A stretch of DNA of 64,000 nucleotides from Actinoalloteichus hymeniacidonis. GTDB taxonomy: Bacteria > Actinomycetota > Actinomycetes > Mycobacteriales > Pseudonocardiaceae. Within the stretch, counting starts at the first letter, position 1; every line of letters begins with the position of its first letter. The notes beneath the pieces were generated by a model. It saw nothing but the letters and a program-made list of their open reading frames with translations, made no database searches and was not told the origin of the DNA. Positions 42,972 through 50,992 of this stretch are shown one piece after another. A program made the position numbers and the translations under genes. The stretch is taken from the NCBI RefSeq assembly GCF_014203365.1, contig NZ_JACHIS010000001.1, positions 4,836,001-4,900,000 on the forward strand, in the 5' to 3' direction.

Positions 42972-45470
42972 TCAGCGGCGCATGCGGGCGCCCTCGGGGT
43001 CGAACAGCGGATCGGCGGCGACCTCGTAGGGCAACCGGTCACCGAAGTACTGGATCTCCACCGGCCTGCCGGGCACGGCATGCTCGGCGGGCAGCCATGC
43101 ATAGGCGATGCATCGGTCGATGGTGTGGCCGTAGCCCGCGCTGGTGACGTAGCCGGCCGGACGGCCCGCGACCAACACCGGTTCGGCGCCCACGACCACG
43201 GCGGTCGGATCGGCCGAGACCAGCGCGGTGAGTCGGCGGGCGGGCGGCCGGTCGCCTCGGGCCGCGAGGGCGTCTCGTCCGACGAAGTAGCCCTTGTTCA
43301 GCCGCACCGCGAAATCCAGGCCCGCCTCGGCGGGGCCGTGTTCGCCGGTCATGTCGGTGCCCCAGCTGCGGTAGCCCTTCTCCAGCCGCATGCTGTCGAA
43401 GGCGCCGCGCCCGGCCGCGATCATGCCGTGTTCGGCACCCGCCTCCCAGAGGGTGTCCCAGAGCAGTCGTCCCAGGTCGGCGGTGGTGTAGAGCTCCCAA
43501 CCCAGTTCGCCGACATAGGACAGTCGCATGGCGGTGACCGGCACGTTGCCGACGCAGATCTCCCTGGCCCGGTAGTAGCGCAGTCCCCGGTGGGACACGT
43601 CGTCCTCGGTGAGGGCGCCGAGCACGTCCCGGGCGGCGGGTCCCCACAGACCCAGGCTGCAGGTGCCGGAGGTGATGTCGCGGATTTGGACCGATCCGTC
43701 GCCGGGCAGATGTCTGCGCAACCAGTCGAGGTCCAGGGGACCGTTCGCGCCGAGCTGGAATCGTTCGGCGCCGAGCCGCGCCACCGTCAGGTCGCTACGG
43801 ATTCCGCCGTCGTCGCCGAGTAGCAGGGTGTAGGTGATCGAACCACGGTCGCGGATCACGTTGTTGCTCGTCATGGTCTGCAGGAAGTCGGCGGCCCCGG
43901 GGCCGGTCACCTCGAGACGGGTGAGCGAGGTCATGTCGAACAGGGCGACCGTGCGGCGGGCCCGCCGGGCCTCCGCCCCGACGATCGGCGAATGGTGTCG
44001 GGCGGCCCACTCCCCCGGTGACGGCACCTCGTCGAGCTCCGGGAGCTGCTCGTTGGAGGTGTACCACTGGGGTCGTTCCCACCCTCTGGCCTCGGTGAAC
44101 AGCGCGCCCAGTCGTTCCTGCCGCTCGTAGAACGGGCTCGTGCGCAACGGGCGCGGTTCCTCGACCTGCTGGTGTGGGTGGATGACGTCGTAGACCTCGG
44201 CGAAGCTTCGGACGCTGCGAGTGCGGACGTAACCGGGGGTTCGCTGCACCGGTTCGAAACGGTTGAGGTCGCAGCCGTGCAGGTCCACCTTCGCCTGCCC
44301 GTCGATCAGCCACTCGGCCATCGCCCGGGCGACGCCCGCGGAATGCGTGATCCACACGGCCTCGGCGATCCAGCAGCCCTCCAGTTCGGGGTGCTCGCCG
44401 AGGAGCGGCATCCCGTCGGGGGTGAAGGAGAACAGGCCGTTGATGCCCTCGTCGACCTTCGCCTCGGTCAGCGCGGGCAACAGCTGGGCGGCGGCCGACC
44501 ACGAGTCCTCGAAGTCCGGGGCGGTGAACTCCAGGACCGAGGGCATGGTGTCGAAGGCGGGTCGCTCGGCCGTCTCATCGGCGGGCACTGGCTGACCTGC
44601 CAGGCTCTTCGGGTCGATGGGCATCGGCCGGTGGCCGTAGGCGCCGATGCCCAGTCGGTCGCCGTGAGTGCGGAAATAGAGGTCGGCATCCTGATGCCGC
44701 AGGATGGGCAGCGCCGCGTCGTGTCCGTCGGCGGGTGCCCCGCGCAGGGCGGACAGCGGGGTCGACCAGGCGTATTGGTGGGCCATCGGCGTCAGTGGGA
44801 TGGGGAGGTCGACCAGCTCGCCGAGCAGCGGGCCCCACATTCCCGCGCAGCACACGACGATGTCGGCCCGGAACCGGGCATCGGGGGTGCGCACCGCGCT
44901 CACTCGGCCGCCCGCGCGGTCGATGGCGATCACCCGGTGGTGTGGCAGGAAGCGGGCGCCGCGTTCGATGGCGCGTTCGGCCTGGGCTTGGGCGGCGCCG
45001 ACCGGGTTGGCGAGGCCGTCGGAGGGGATGTGCAGTCCACCGAGGATTCGGTCGGCGTCGAGCAGGGGATGCAGGCGCGCGGCCTCGGCGGCCGAGACCA
45101 GGTTGGTCTCGATGCCCCAGGCGGTGGCCCAGCCATGTCGGCGGTGCAGGTCGGCCCACCGCTGCGGCGAGCCCGCGACCTCCAGACCGCCGACGGATCG
45201 GAAGCAGGGCTCGACGACGGTGCCCGCGCCGGATCTCGCGGTCAGGCCACGGTATTTCGCGACGGTGTACGCGGCGAAGTCGATCAGGGTGCGACTGCTG
45301 TTGGTCTGGAAGACCAGGCCGGGCGCATGGGAACTGGAGCCGCCCGTGGCGAACAGTGGGCCCTGCTCCAGCACCGTGACATCGGTCCAGCCGCGCTCGG
45401 TGAGCTCGTCTGCCAGGGCACAGCCCACGATGCCAGCGCCGATGACGACCACTCTCGGGGGTGCGGTCAC
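42972..45470 (-). CDS. Dimethylglycine/sarcosine dehydrogenase-like FAD enzyme
   Basis: An 832-residue two-part enzyme. The N-terminal DAO domain starts VVVIGAGIVGCALADELTER and has GGSSSHAPGL, where H48 fits the covalent-FAD histidine of DMGDH (GSTWHAAGL). The C-terminal part is a GcvT/folate-binding module (SPIVGAEARRARRTVALFDM, TGPGAADFLQTMTSNNV, AMRLSYVGELGWELYT, YRSWGTDMTGEHGPAEAGLD). It oxidatively removes methyl groups from dimethylglycine or sarcosine, with tetrahydrofolate as acceptor. GTG start. Followed by the Rieske oxygenase gene, so a betaine-to-glycine path is likely. Confidence 0.9.
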   Translation of the reverse strand: MTAPPRVVVIGAGIVGCALADELTERGWTDVTVLEQGPLFATGGSSSHAPGLVFQTNSSRTLIDFAAYTVAKYRGLTARSGAGTVVEPCFRSVGGLEVAGSPQRWADLHRRHGWATAWGIETNLVSAAEAARLHPLLDADRILGGLHIPSDGLANPVGAAQAQAERAIERGARFLPHHRVIAIDRAGGRVSAVRTPDARFRADIVVCCAGMWGPLLGELVDLPIPLTPMAHQYAWSTPLSALRGAPADGHDAALPILRHQDADLYFRTHGDRLGIGAYGHRPMPIDPKSLAGQPVPADETAERPAFDTMPSVLEFTAPDFEDSWSAAAQLLPALTEAKVDEGINGLFSFTPDGMPLLGEHPELEGCWIAEAVWITHSAGVARAMAEWLIDGQAKVDLHGCDLNRFEPVQRTPGYVRTRSVRSFAEVYDVIHPHQQVEEPRPLRTSPFYERQERLGALFTEARGWERPQWYTSNEQLPELDEVPSPGEWAARHHSPIVGAEARRARRTVALFDMTSLTRLEVTGPGAADFLQTMTSNNVIRDRGSITYTLLLGDDGGIRSDLTVARLGAERFQLGANGPLDLDWLRRHLPGDGSVQIRDITSGTCSLGLWGPAARDVLGALTEDDVSHRGLRYYRAREICVGNVPVTAMRLSYVGELGWELYTTADLGRLLWDTLWEAGAEHGMIAAGRGAFDSMRLEKGYRSWGTDMTGEHGPAEAGLDFAVRLNKGYFVGRDALAARGDRPPARRLTALVSADPTAVVVGAEPVLVAGRPAGYVTSAGYGHTIDRCIAYAWLPAEHAVPGRPVEIQYFGDRLPYEVAADPLFDPEGARMRR

Positions 45471-45942
45471 CTCGGAACCTCCTACGGATTCGACGTCGGG
45501 ACGCCGCCACGGCCGCGCGTCGACCGTGGTGGGGACGTGAGGCTCCCGAGAACGGGAAGCCCGGGAATGCGAATCAGCGCAGGGTGAGCCACCCGCGCCG
45601 ATCGGTGTGGGTCACCGGATCCATCCGACGCCCCCGGCAGGTCACGGTCGTGTCGAGCCGGAGTGCGTCGGCGTTCGCCCGTACTCGACCTTCCACGCCG
45701 CAACCGCCCATCTGTTGCACAGCACGAAGTGTGTCGCTCAATACGCAACAAAATCCTCGCCCGGCCGGGCACTGTCAATAGGCCGTTTCGGCGTTGGATC
45801 GGGGGCGGTCGCGGCCTCGGATCACGTGTAGGCGCCCCACCTGGATCGTTGTCGCCGGGCCGGGGCGGCTACTCCGATCTCGGTCGCCGAGGACGTGGTC
45901 CGGAGGCGTCGAGCCGTTCGGAATGTCGGACGCGGGGCGCGG
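45471..45942. other. Intergenic region upstream of the DMGDH-like gene
   Basis: This is 472 bp with no convincing gene. It holds a 36-bp palindrome (45714-45749) that matches one in the IclR/ferredoxin intergenic region. The DMGDH/oxygenase promoter is presumably between that site and 45470. Confidence 0.5.
45714..45749. promoter_or_regulatory. Putative IclR operator, copy 1
   Basis: On the minus strand it begins GTTGCGTATTG and ends TGTGCAAC, 36 bp in total. Ends are inverted (GTTGC/GCAAC). The same pattern and length occur at 46834-46869. It lies about 245 bp upstream of the DMGDH-like gene. Confidence 0.65.
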
Positions 45943-46752
45943 CTAGTCGCCGAGATAGCCGAGGCGGCCGGACAGTTCCTCGGCGGCGGCGATGAGTTGC
46001 GGCGCCACCTGGCGGATTCGGCGCCGCGACAGCCGATAGGACGGGCCGGAGGCGCTGATCGCGGCGAGCACCACACCATCGGCTCCCCGGACCGGGGCCG
46101 CCAACGCGTTGAGCCCGAGCTCCAATTCCTCGAAACAGGCCGTGTACCCGTCCCGGAGCACCTGGTCGAGTTCGGTGCGCAGGTCGGCGATGTCGGTGAC
46201 GGTGCGCGGCGTGTAGCTCTCCAACTCCTCGCGCAGCAGCTCCTCGCGTTGTCGGTCCGGAAGGTGCGCGAGCAGGACCTTCCCACTGGAGGTCGCGTGC
46301 AGCGGGGTGCGTTGGCCGACCCAGTTGTGGGTGGTCACCGACGCTGCGCCGCGTACCTGGCTGATGTTGATGGCCACCCCGCTGTCCGGGACCGCGACGT
46401 TGACCGTCTCGCCGAGTTGTTCCGCCAAGGACTGGCAGACCGTCTGGCCGAGCTGGGCGAGGTCCATCCGGCCGGTGGCCGCGCCTGCCAACCGGACGAT
46501 GCCGAAGCCGATCACATACTTGCCGCGTTGGCCGAGTTGTTCGACGAGGCCGCGTTGTTCCAGCACGGTGAGCAGCCGCGAGGCCGTGGACTTGTGGACG
46601 CCGAGTTCTCCGGCGATCTCGGTGATCCCGGATTCCCCGTTCTTGGCGAGTAATTCGAGCACGCTGATGGCCCGGTCCACCGATTGCACCACGTTGCCAC
46701 CGGTCCTGGCCGATTCCCTGCCCCGTCCGATCACCGTCGCGTCATCGCCCAT
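45943..46752 (-). CDS. IclR-family transcriptional regulator
   Basis: A 269-residue regulator: winged helix VVQSVDRAISVLELLAKNGE, ITEIAGELGVHKSTASRLLT, VLEQRGLVEQ, then the IclR effector domain (TPLHATSSGKVLLAHLPD, EELELGLNALAAPVRGADGV, VVLAAISASGPSYRLS). Start ATG at 46752; the frame upstream has no domain. It is divergent from the Rieske ferredoxin gene and likely controls both transcription units of the demethylation locus through the two 36-bp sites. Confidence 0.93.
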   Translation of the reverse strand: MGDDATVIGRGRESARTGGNVVQSVDRAISVLELLAKNGESGITEIAGELGVHKSTASRLLTVLEQRGLVEQLGQRGKYVIGFGIVRLAGAATGRMDLAQLGQTVCQSLAEQLGETVNVAVPDSGVAINISQVRGAASVTTHNWVGQRTPLHATSSGKVLLAHLPDRQREELLREELESYTPRTVTDIADLRTELDQVLRDGYTACFEELELGLNALAAPVRGADGVVLAAISASGPSYRLSRRRIRQVAPQLIAAAEELSGRLGYLGD

Positions 46753-46833
46753 GGCGCAACGGTAGCCGCCCGGACCGGCCTGTTCGGACAACCCGAGCGG
46801 CCTATTGACCAGTTCGATAGCGGACCGCACAGT

Positions 46834-46869
46834 GTTGCGTACTGCACACCATGTCTCGCCATGCGCAAC
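46834..46869. promoter_or_regulatory. Putative IclR operator, copy 2
   Basis: This begins GTTGCGTACTG and ends ATGCGCAAC, 36 bp, in the 127-bp gap between the divergent iclR and ferredoxin genes, just before the ferredoxin ribosome site. GTTGCG/CGCAAC arms are perfect. Same length and edge bases as the site at 45714. Confidence 0.7.
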
Positions 46870-46879
46870 TGGAGCCGTT

Positions 46880-47221
46880 ATGAGCGCCCTGATCCCCGTC
46901 TGCTCACTGGCCGAGATCCCGCCAGGGGAATCGGTCCGAGTCCTGGCCCCGCACCCCGTCGCGATCTTCAATGTCGACGGCGACCTCTACGCCATCGACG
47001 ACACCTGCACCCATCAGGACGCCTCGCTGTCCGACGGTTGGGTGGAGGGCTGCCTGGTCGAGTGTCCACTGCACGCGGCCATGTTCGACCTACGCACCGG
47101 GATTCCGACCGGCCTGCCCGCACGGCGACCGGTCCGGACCTGGGCGGTCGTACTCGTCGACGACGTCGTCCATCTGGACGCCGCCCGAGTCGGCGCCGAG
47201 GTGCGGGAGCACGCCGCATGA
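46880..47221 (+). CDS. Rieske [2Fe-2S] ferredoxin
   Basis: A 113-residue Rieske-type ferredoxin. Cluster ligands are CTHQDASLSDG (C43, H45) and CPLHAAMFD (C62, H65). It carries electrons from the reductase encoded by the overlapping next gene to an oxygenase, here probably the GbcA-like enzyme. ATG 46880 follows GGAG. Stop/start overlap ATGA with the reductase gene. Confidence 0.93.
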   Translation: MSALIPVCSLAEIPPGESVRVLAPHPVAIFNVDGDLYAIDDTCTHQDASLSDGWVEGCLVECPLHAAMFDLRTGIPTGLPARRPVRTWAVVLVDDVVHLDAARVGAEVREHAA

Positions 47222-48450
47222 GGACGGTGACCGTGGTCGGCGCGGGCCTGGCGGGTTGGCACGCGGTGCGGGAACTACGGGACCAGGGTTTCACCGGCAC
47301 GGTGGTGGTCGTCGGCGCCGAGGCGGCCACGCCCTACGATCGCCCGCCGCTGTCGAAGGGTTTCCTACGCGGCGACCTGGGCCGGTCGGATCTGGCGCTG
47401 GCGACCGACGAGGAACTCGCCGCCACGAACGCACACTGGTTGACGGGCACGGCAGCCGTGCGACTGGACCCCGCCACCAAGACCGTCGAGCTGGCCGACG
47501 GCAGGTTGATCGCCACCGACGGCGTGGTCCTCGCGACCGGCGCCCGGGCCAGGAATCTGCAGGCACTGTCCGACATCGACGGCGTGTACACGCTGCGTAC
47601 CGTCGCCGACGCCGAGGCGCTGCGCGCGGCGCTGACCGGTAGAACGCCCAGGACGGTGATCGTCGGGGCGGGTTTCATCGGAGCCGAGGTCGCCGCAGGC
47701 TGCCATGCCCTGGGCATTCCGGTCACGGTGGTGGAGGCCATGCCGGTCCCGATGGGCGGCCTGCTCGGTCCGACCGTGGGCGCCGCCTGCCAAGGCCTGC
47801 ATACCGATCACGGCGTGCCGGTGCACTGTGGATTCCTGGTCGCCGAGGTTCGAACGCATCCGGGGACCCGGCGGGTGAGCGCGGTGGTGGCCGGGGACGG
47901 TCGTCTGCTACCCGCCGACGTGCTGGTGGTCGGCGTCGGCGCTCGCCCCGAGACCGAATGGCTCGCGGGCTCCGGCCTGGAGTTGGTCGACGGCGTCGGC
48001 TGTGATGCCTTCGGGGCTACGGCGCTGCCCGGTGTGGTCGCGCTGGGCGATGTGGCGAACTATGCCGATCCGGCGGGCGGAAGCAGGCGACACGAGCATT
48101 GGGCTGCGGCCGTGGAACAGGCTCCCGCCGCGGTGCGGTCCCTGCTGACGGGCCGGACCGCCGCGCAGCAGGCACCGCCCGTCCACGGCGTCCCCGATGC
48201 GTTGCACCGGCCCAATCGGGTGCCCTATTTCTGGTCCGACCAGTACTCGACCCGGATCCAGGTCGCGGGCCATCCGAGGCCGACCGACGAGGTCGAGATA
48301 CTCGAGGGTTCGCTGGCCGACCGCGATTTCGCGGCCGCCTACCGGCGAGACGGCCTGCTCACCGGGGTGGTCGCGATGAATCGGGGCAAACGATTCACCC
48401 GGCTGCGACGCGAACTGTCGATGGGAGCGGCGCCGCTGGCCACCGGCTAG
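47218..48450 (+). CDS. FAD-dependent ferredoxin reductase
   Basis: A 410-residue flavoprotein of the oxygenase-coupled NADH-ferredoxin reductase family (BphA4/PdR type): VTVVGAGLAGWHAVRELRDQ (FAD), the YDRPPLSKGFL block typical of the family, RTVIVGAGFIGAEVAAGCHA (NAD(H) loop), VVALGDVANY (FAD) and YFWSDQYSTRIQVAGHP at the C-terminus. With the overlapping ferredoxin gene it makes a complete electron-transfer pair. Its stop TAG shares a palindromic CTAG with the stop of the convergent phosphotransferase gene. Confidence 0.95.
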   Translation: MRTVTVVGAGLAGWHAVRELRDQGFTGTVVVVGAEAATPYDRPPLSKGFLRGDLGRSDLALATDEELAATNAHWLTGTAAVRLDPATKTVELADGRLIATDGVVLATGARARNLQALSDIDGVYTLRTVADAEALRAALTGRTPRTVIVGAGFIGAEVAAGCHALGIPVTVVEAMPVPMGGLLGPTVGAACQGLHTDHGVPVHCGFLVAEVRTHPGTRRVSAVVAGDGRLLPADVLVVGVGARPETEWLAGSGLELVDGVGCDAFGATALPGVVALGDVANYADPAGGSRRHEHWAAAVEQAPAAVRSLLTGRTAAQQAPPVHGVPDALHRPNRVPYFWSDQYSTRIQVAGHPRPTDEVEILEGSLADRDFAAAYRRDGLLTGVVAMNRGKRFTRLRRELSMGAAPLATG

Positions 48451-49400
48451 TCCAGGGCCCACCAGGTGCGGGCCGCCGCATTCAGCGTGGGTGCGCTGGG
48501 CGGCGACAGCCTGCGGAGGTACCACGGCAGGGTTCCGGAGCAGTGCAACAACGCGTAGGCCAGGAATCGGCGGGAGGTCTCGGCCGTCAACTCTGCGGCC
48601 GGATAACCGTAGGACCTGAGCAGGGTTCGCAGGGCGGCGCCGTCGCCTGCGGTCACGAACATGCCCACCGAGGCGAAGTCGTACTCGGGGGCGCCCCGCA
48701 TCGCGGGTTCGAAGTCGAACAGACCCGATAACTCCCACCCCTGCTCGCCGGGGGACACCAGCAGATGCTCGCCCATCACCTCGCAGTGCAACAGCGCGGA
48801 GCCCGCGGCGGCGCCGAGATCGACCGCGTCGAGGAAGTCCGGGATCTGGTCGAGCCAGCGCGCGGCAAGGCCGGATTCACGCTGGCGATCCAGGCAGTTC
48901 GCCCGCTGGTCCTCGATGAACTCGGTCCAGTCGGCGGGGCCCAGTTCGACCAGCGGGGTACTGACGGCATGCAGCTCGGCCAGTGCCGTGCCGAGCCGCT
49001 CGGCGATCGCCTGCCGGTTGTCCGGGGGCAGTTTCCGCCACACCCTGGCAAGGCTCACGCCGGTCAGCCGGGTCATCAGCAGATAGGTCCAGCCCTCGAA
49101 CTCGCCCACTCGATCCGGAACCGGGGTGGGAATCGACAGTCGGCCGTCGATCGCCTCGAGTACGGAGCTCTCGATCCCCGCCTCCTCGGCGTAGACGCCG
49201 GGGTACAGCTTGAGTACCCGGTCGTCTCCCACCGCGTAGACAGGCAGCGAACCGTCGTCGAAGCGGTCCAGCTCCTCGTCGGCGAGTCCGAGTCGCGCAC
49301 AGAGCTCGGTGACGCCGGGGAGCAGCAGCTCATCGTCGTCGGCGATCCTGTCGTACTCGTCCTCGGTCTCGGCTGAAGGGAGTAGCGATCCCGGCGACAT
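48447..49400 (-). CDS. Aminoglycoside phosphotransferase (APH) family protein
   Basis: A 317-residue kinase-like protein. RVLKLYPGVYAEEAGIESSV holds the ATP-binding lysine region. The catalytic loop, usually HxDxxxxN, reads LLHCEVMGEHLLV (H-C-E-V-M-G-E-H), and the metal-binding DFG-like site is GLFDFEPAMRGAPEYDFASV. The Asp-to-Glu change and missing Asn set it apart from resistance APH enzymes; activity or substrate is unclear. ATG 49400. Confidence 0.82.
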   Translation of the reverse strand: MSPGSLLPSAETEDEYDRIADDDELLLPGVTELCARLGLADEELDRFDDGSLPVYAVGDDRVLKLYPGVYAEEAGIESSVLEAIDGRLSIPTPVPDRVGEFEGWTYLLMTRLTGVSLARVWRKLPPDNRQAIAERLGTALAELHAVSTPLVELGPADWTEFIEDQRANCLDRQRESGLAARWLDQIPDFLDAVDLGAAAGSALLHCEVMGEHLLVSPGEQGWELSGLFDFEPAMRGAPEYDFASVGMFVTAGDGAALRTLLRSYGYPAAELTAETSRRFLAYALLHCSGTLPWYLRRLSPPSAPTLNAAARTWWALD

Positions 49401-49505
49401 GCCGCGAACCGTAATCCATCGCGGGCCCGTTCCCACCGGAATAGTGAGAAGTGACCACTTCGATGTGTGGGAAGACCAGCGGCCGTCGAGGGGTTGATAT
49501 CGAGA

Positions 49506-50591
49506 GTGAGCTCGAAACCGGGTGTCGCCGAGGTCGACGTAGTGGTGATCGGCGCAGGTCAGGCGGGCCTGTCCACCGGCTACCACCTGCGGCGGAGCGG
49601 CCATCGCCCGGAGACGGGGTACGTGATGCTGGACGGCCCGCGCAACCCCGGTGGCGCCTGGCAGTTCCGCTGGCCGACGCTGCGGATGGCCACCGTGCAC
49701 GGCGTGCACGATCTGCCGGGATTCCCCCTCGGGCCGGTCGACGACGCCGAGCCTGCGGCGAAGGTCGTCCCCGAGTACTTCGCCGCCTACGAGAAGCGCT
49801 TCGAACTCCCGGTCCACCGGCCGGTGTCGGTGCGGGCGGTGCGGCCGCAGGACGCGGATCCGGTGGGTCGGCTGCGGGTGGAGACCGATCGGGGTGTGTG
49901 GTCGGCCAGGGCCGTCATCAACGCGACCGGTACCTGGACCCAGCCGTTCTGGCCGAGTGTGCCGGGACAGGCGGTGTTCCGGGGACGCCAGTTGCACACC
50001 GCCGACTACCGGGGCCCCGAGGAGTTCGCGGGTCAACGGGTGGTGATCGTGGGCGGTGGGACGTCGGCGCTGCAGCTCCTCGGGGAGATCTCGACGGTGG
50101 CCGAGACGACCTGGGTGACCCGTCGGCCGCCGCACTTCCGGGAGGGCGAGTTCACCCAGGAGCACGGTAGGGCGGCGGTCGAGCGGGTGGATCGCGCGGT
50201 GCGGGCGGGCAGACCGCCGTCGAGCGTGGTGAGTGTGACCGGGCTGTGGCTGACCCCTCGGCTCCGGGAGATGCAGGCCGAGGGACTGTTGGAACGGCTG
50301 CCGATGTTCGACCGGTTGACCGAGACGGGGCCGAGTTGGGACGACGGCAGGCGGGTACCGGCCGACGTGATCCTCTACGCCACCGGTTTCCGGGCGGCGC
50401 TGGACCATCTGCGTCCGCTGCGGTTGCGGGGCCGGGGTGGCGGCATCGCGGTGGAGAACACCAGGGTCACGAGCGAACCGAGGGTGCATCTGGTGGGTTA
50501 CGGCCCCTCGGCCTCCACGGTGGGGGCCAATCGGGCTGGCCGGTTCGCGGTTCGCGATGTCAATCGATTCCTGGCGCGACACCCGCGTTAG
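49506..50591 (+). CDS. FAD-dependent monooxygenase-like oxidoreductase
   Basis: A 361-residue flavin protein of the CzcO/FMO type: DVVVIGAGQAGLSTGYHLRR (FAD), FRWPTLRMATVHGVHDLPGF, the second dinucleotide loop QRVVIVGGGTSALQLLGEIS (NADPH) and LYATGFRAALDHL. GTG at 49506 is taken as the start because it gives the usual short lead before the FAD loop; an in-frame ATG at 49467 is the alternative. Substrate unknown. Confidence 0.85.
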   Translation: MSSKPGVAEVDVVVIGAGQAGLSTGYHLRRSGHRPETGYVMLDGPRNPGGAWQFRWPTLRMATVHGVHDLPGFPLGPVDDAEPAAKVVPEYFAAYEKRFELPVHRPVSVRAVRPQDADPVGRLRVETDRGVWSARAVINATGTWTQPFWPSVPGQAVFRGRQLHTADYRGPEEFAGQRVVIVGGGTSALQLLGEISTVAETTWVTRRPPHFREGEFTQEHGRAAVERVDRAVRAGRPPSSVVSVTGLWLTPRLREMQAEGLLERLPMFDRLTETGPSWDDGRRVPADVILYATGFRAALDHLRPLRLRGRGGGIAVENTRVTSEPRVHLVGYGPSASTVGANRAGRFAVRDVNRFLARHPR

Positions 50592-50992
50592 CGCGGCGGA
50601 CGATCGTTTCGACGCGACGCACCGGGCGATGCGGCGGCGGGGACGAACCGGCGCGAAATTCCGGCCATCGGTTCGCCACGCTCAGGCAGCGGCCGACATC
50701 GGCCATCCCTCGTCCGCAGTTGCCGACTGATCGGTGGATCGACTACCGCTGAATGGCGGAACATCATCGGCATATCAACCGGGAGAATCGCGAATTCCGA
50801 CCGCATTCGAGCTGCTATTCATGCTCGTAATACAACCGGTTGCTTATCATCCGCCGACGCGACACGCCTCTTTCCCAACCCTGTTGGTAATTCACCGAAT
50901 TTGACAGTATCGGCGGCGGCGGTATCCACACCCGTGCACCAACCCGGCCGGGGATCATGCGATCCCGGATCGGCCCGAGAAGGAGGGAACGG
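50592..50992. other. Intergenic, no confident gene
   Basis: This is 401 bp between two plus-strand genes, somewhat AT-rich toward its end (around 50750-50920), as expected for a promoter region. I see no coding potential or RNA gene. Confidence 0.45.

Noticed and set aside
44172-45587. Long plus-strand frame opposite the DMGDH-like gene
   Set aside because: Composition of a shadow frame (Gly, Val, Asp, Gln without hydrophobic core pattern); the minus strand has FAD and GcvT motifs.
48447-50582. Reading the phosphotransferase as a 711-residue protein extended upstream to 50582
   Set aside because: The extra N-terminal part lies antisense to the flavin monooxygenase and has no fold-like pattern. 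ATG at 49400 gives a normal APH-family length.
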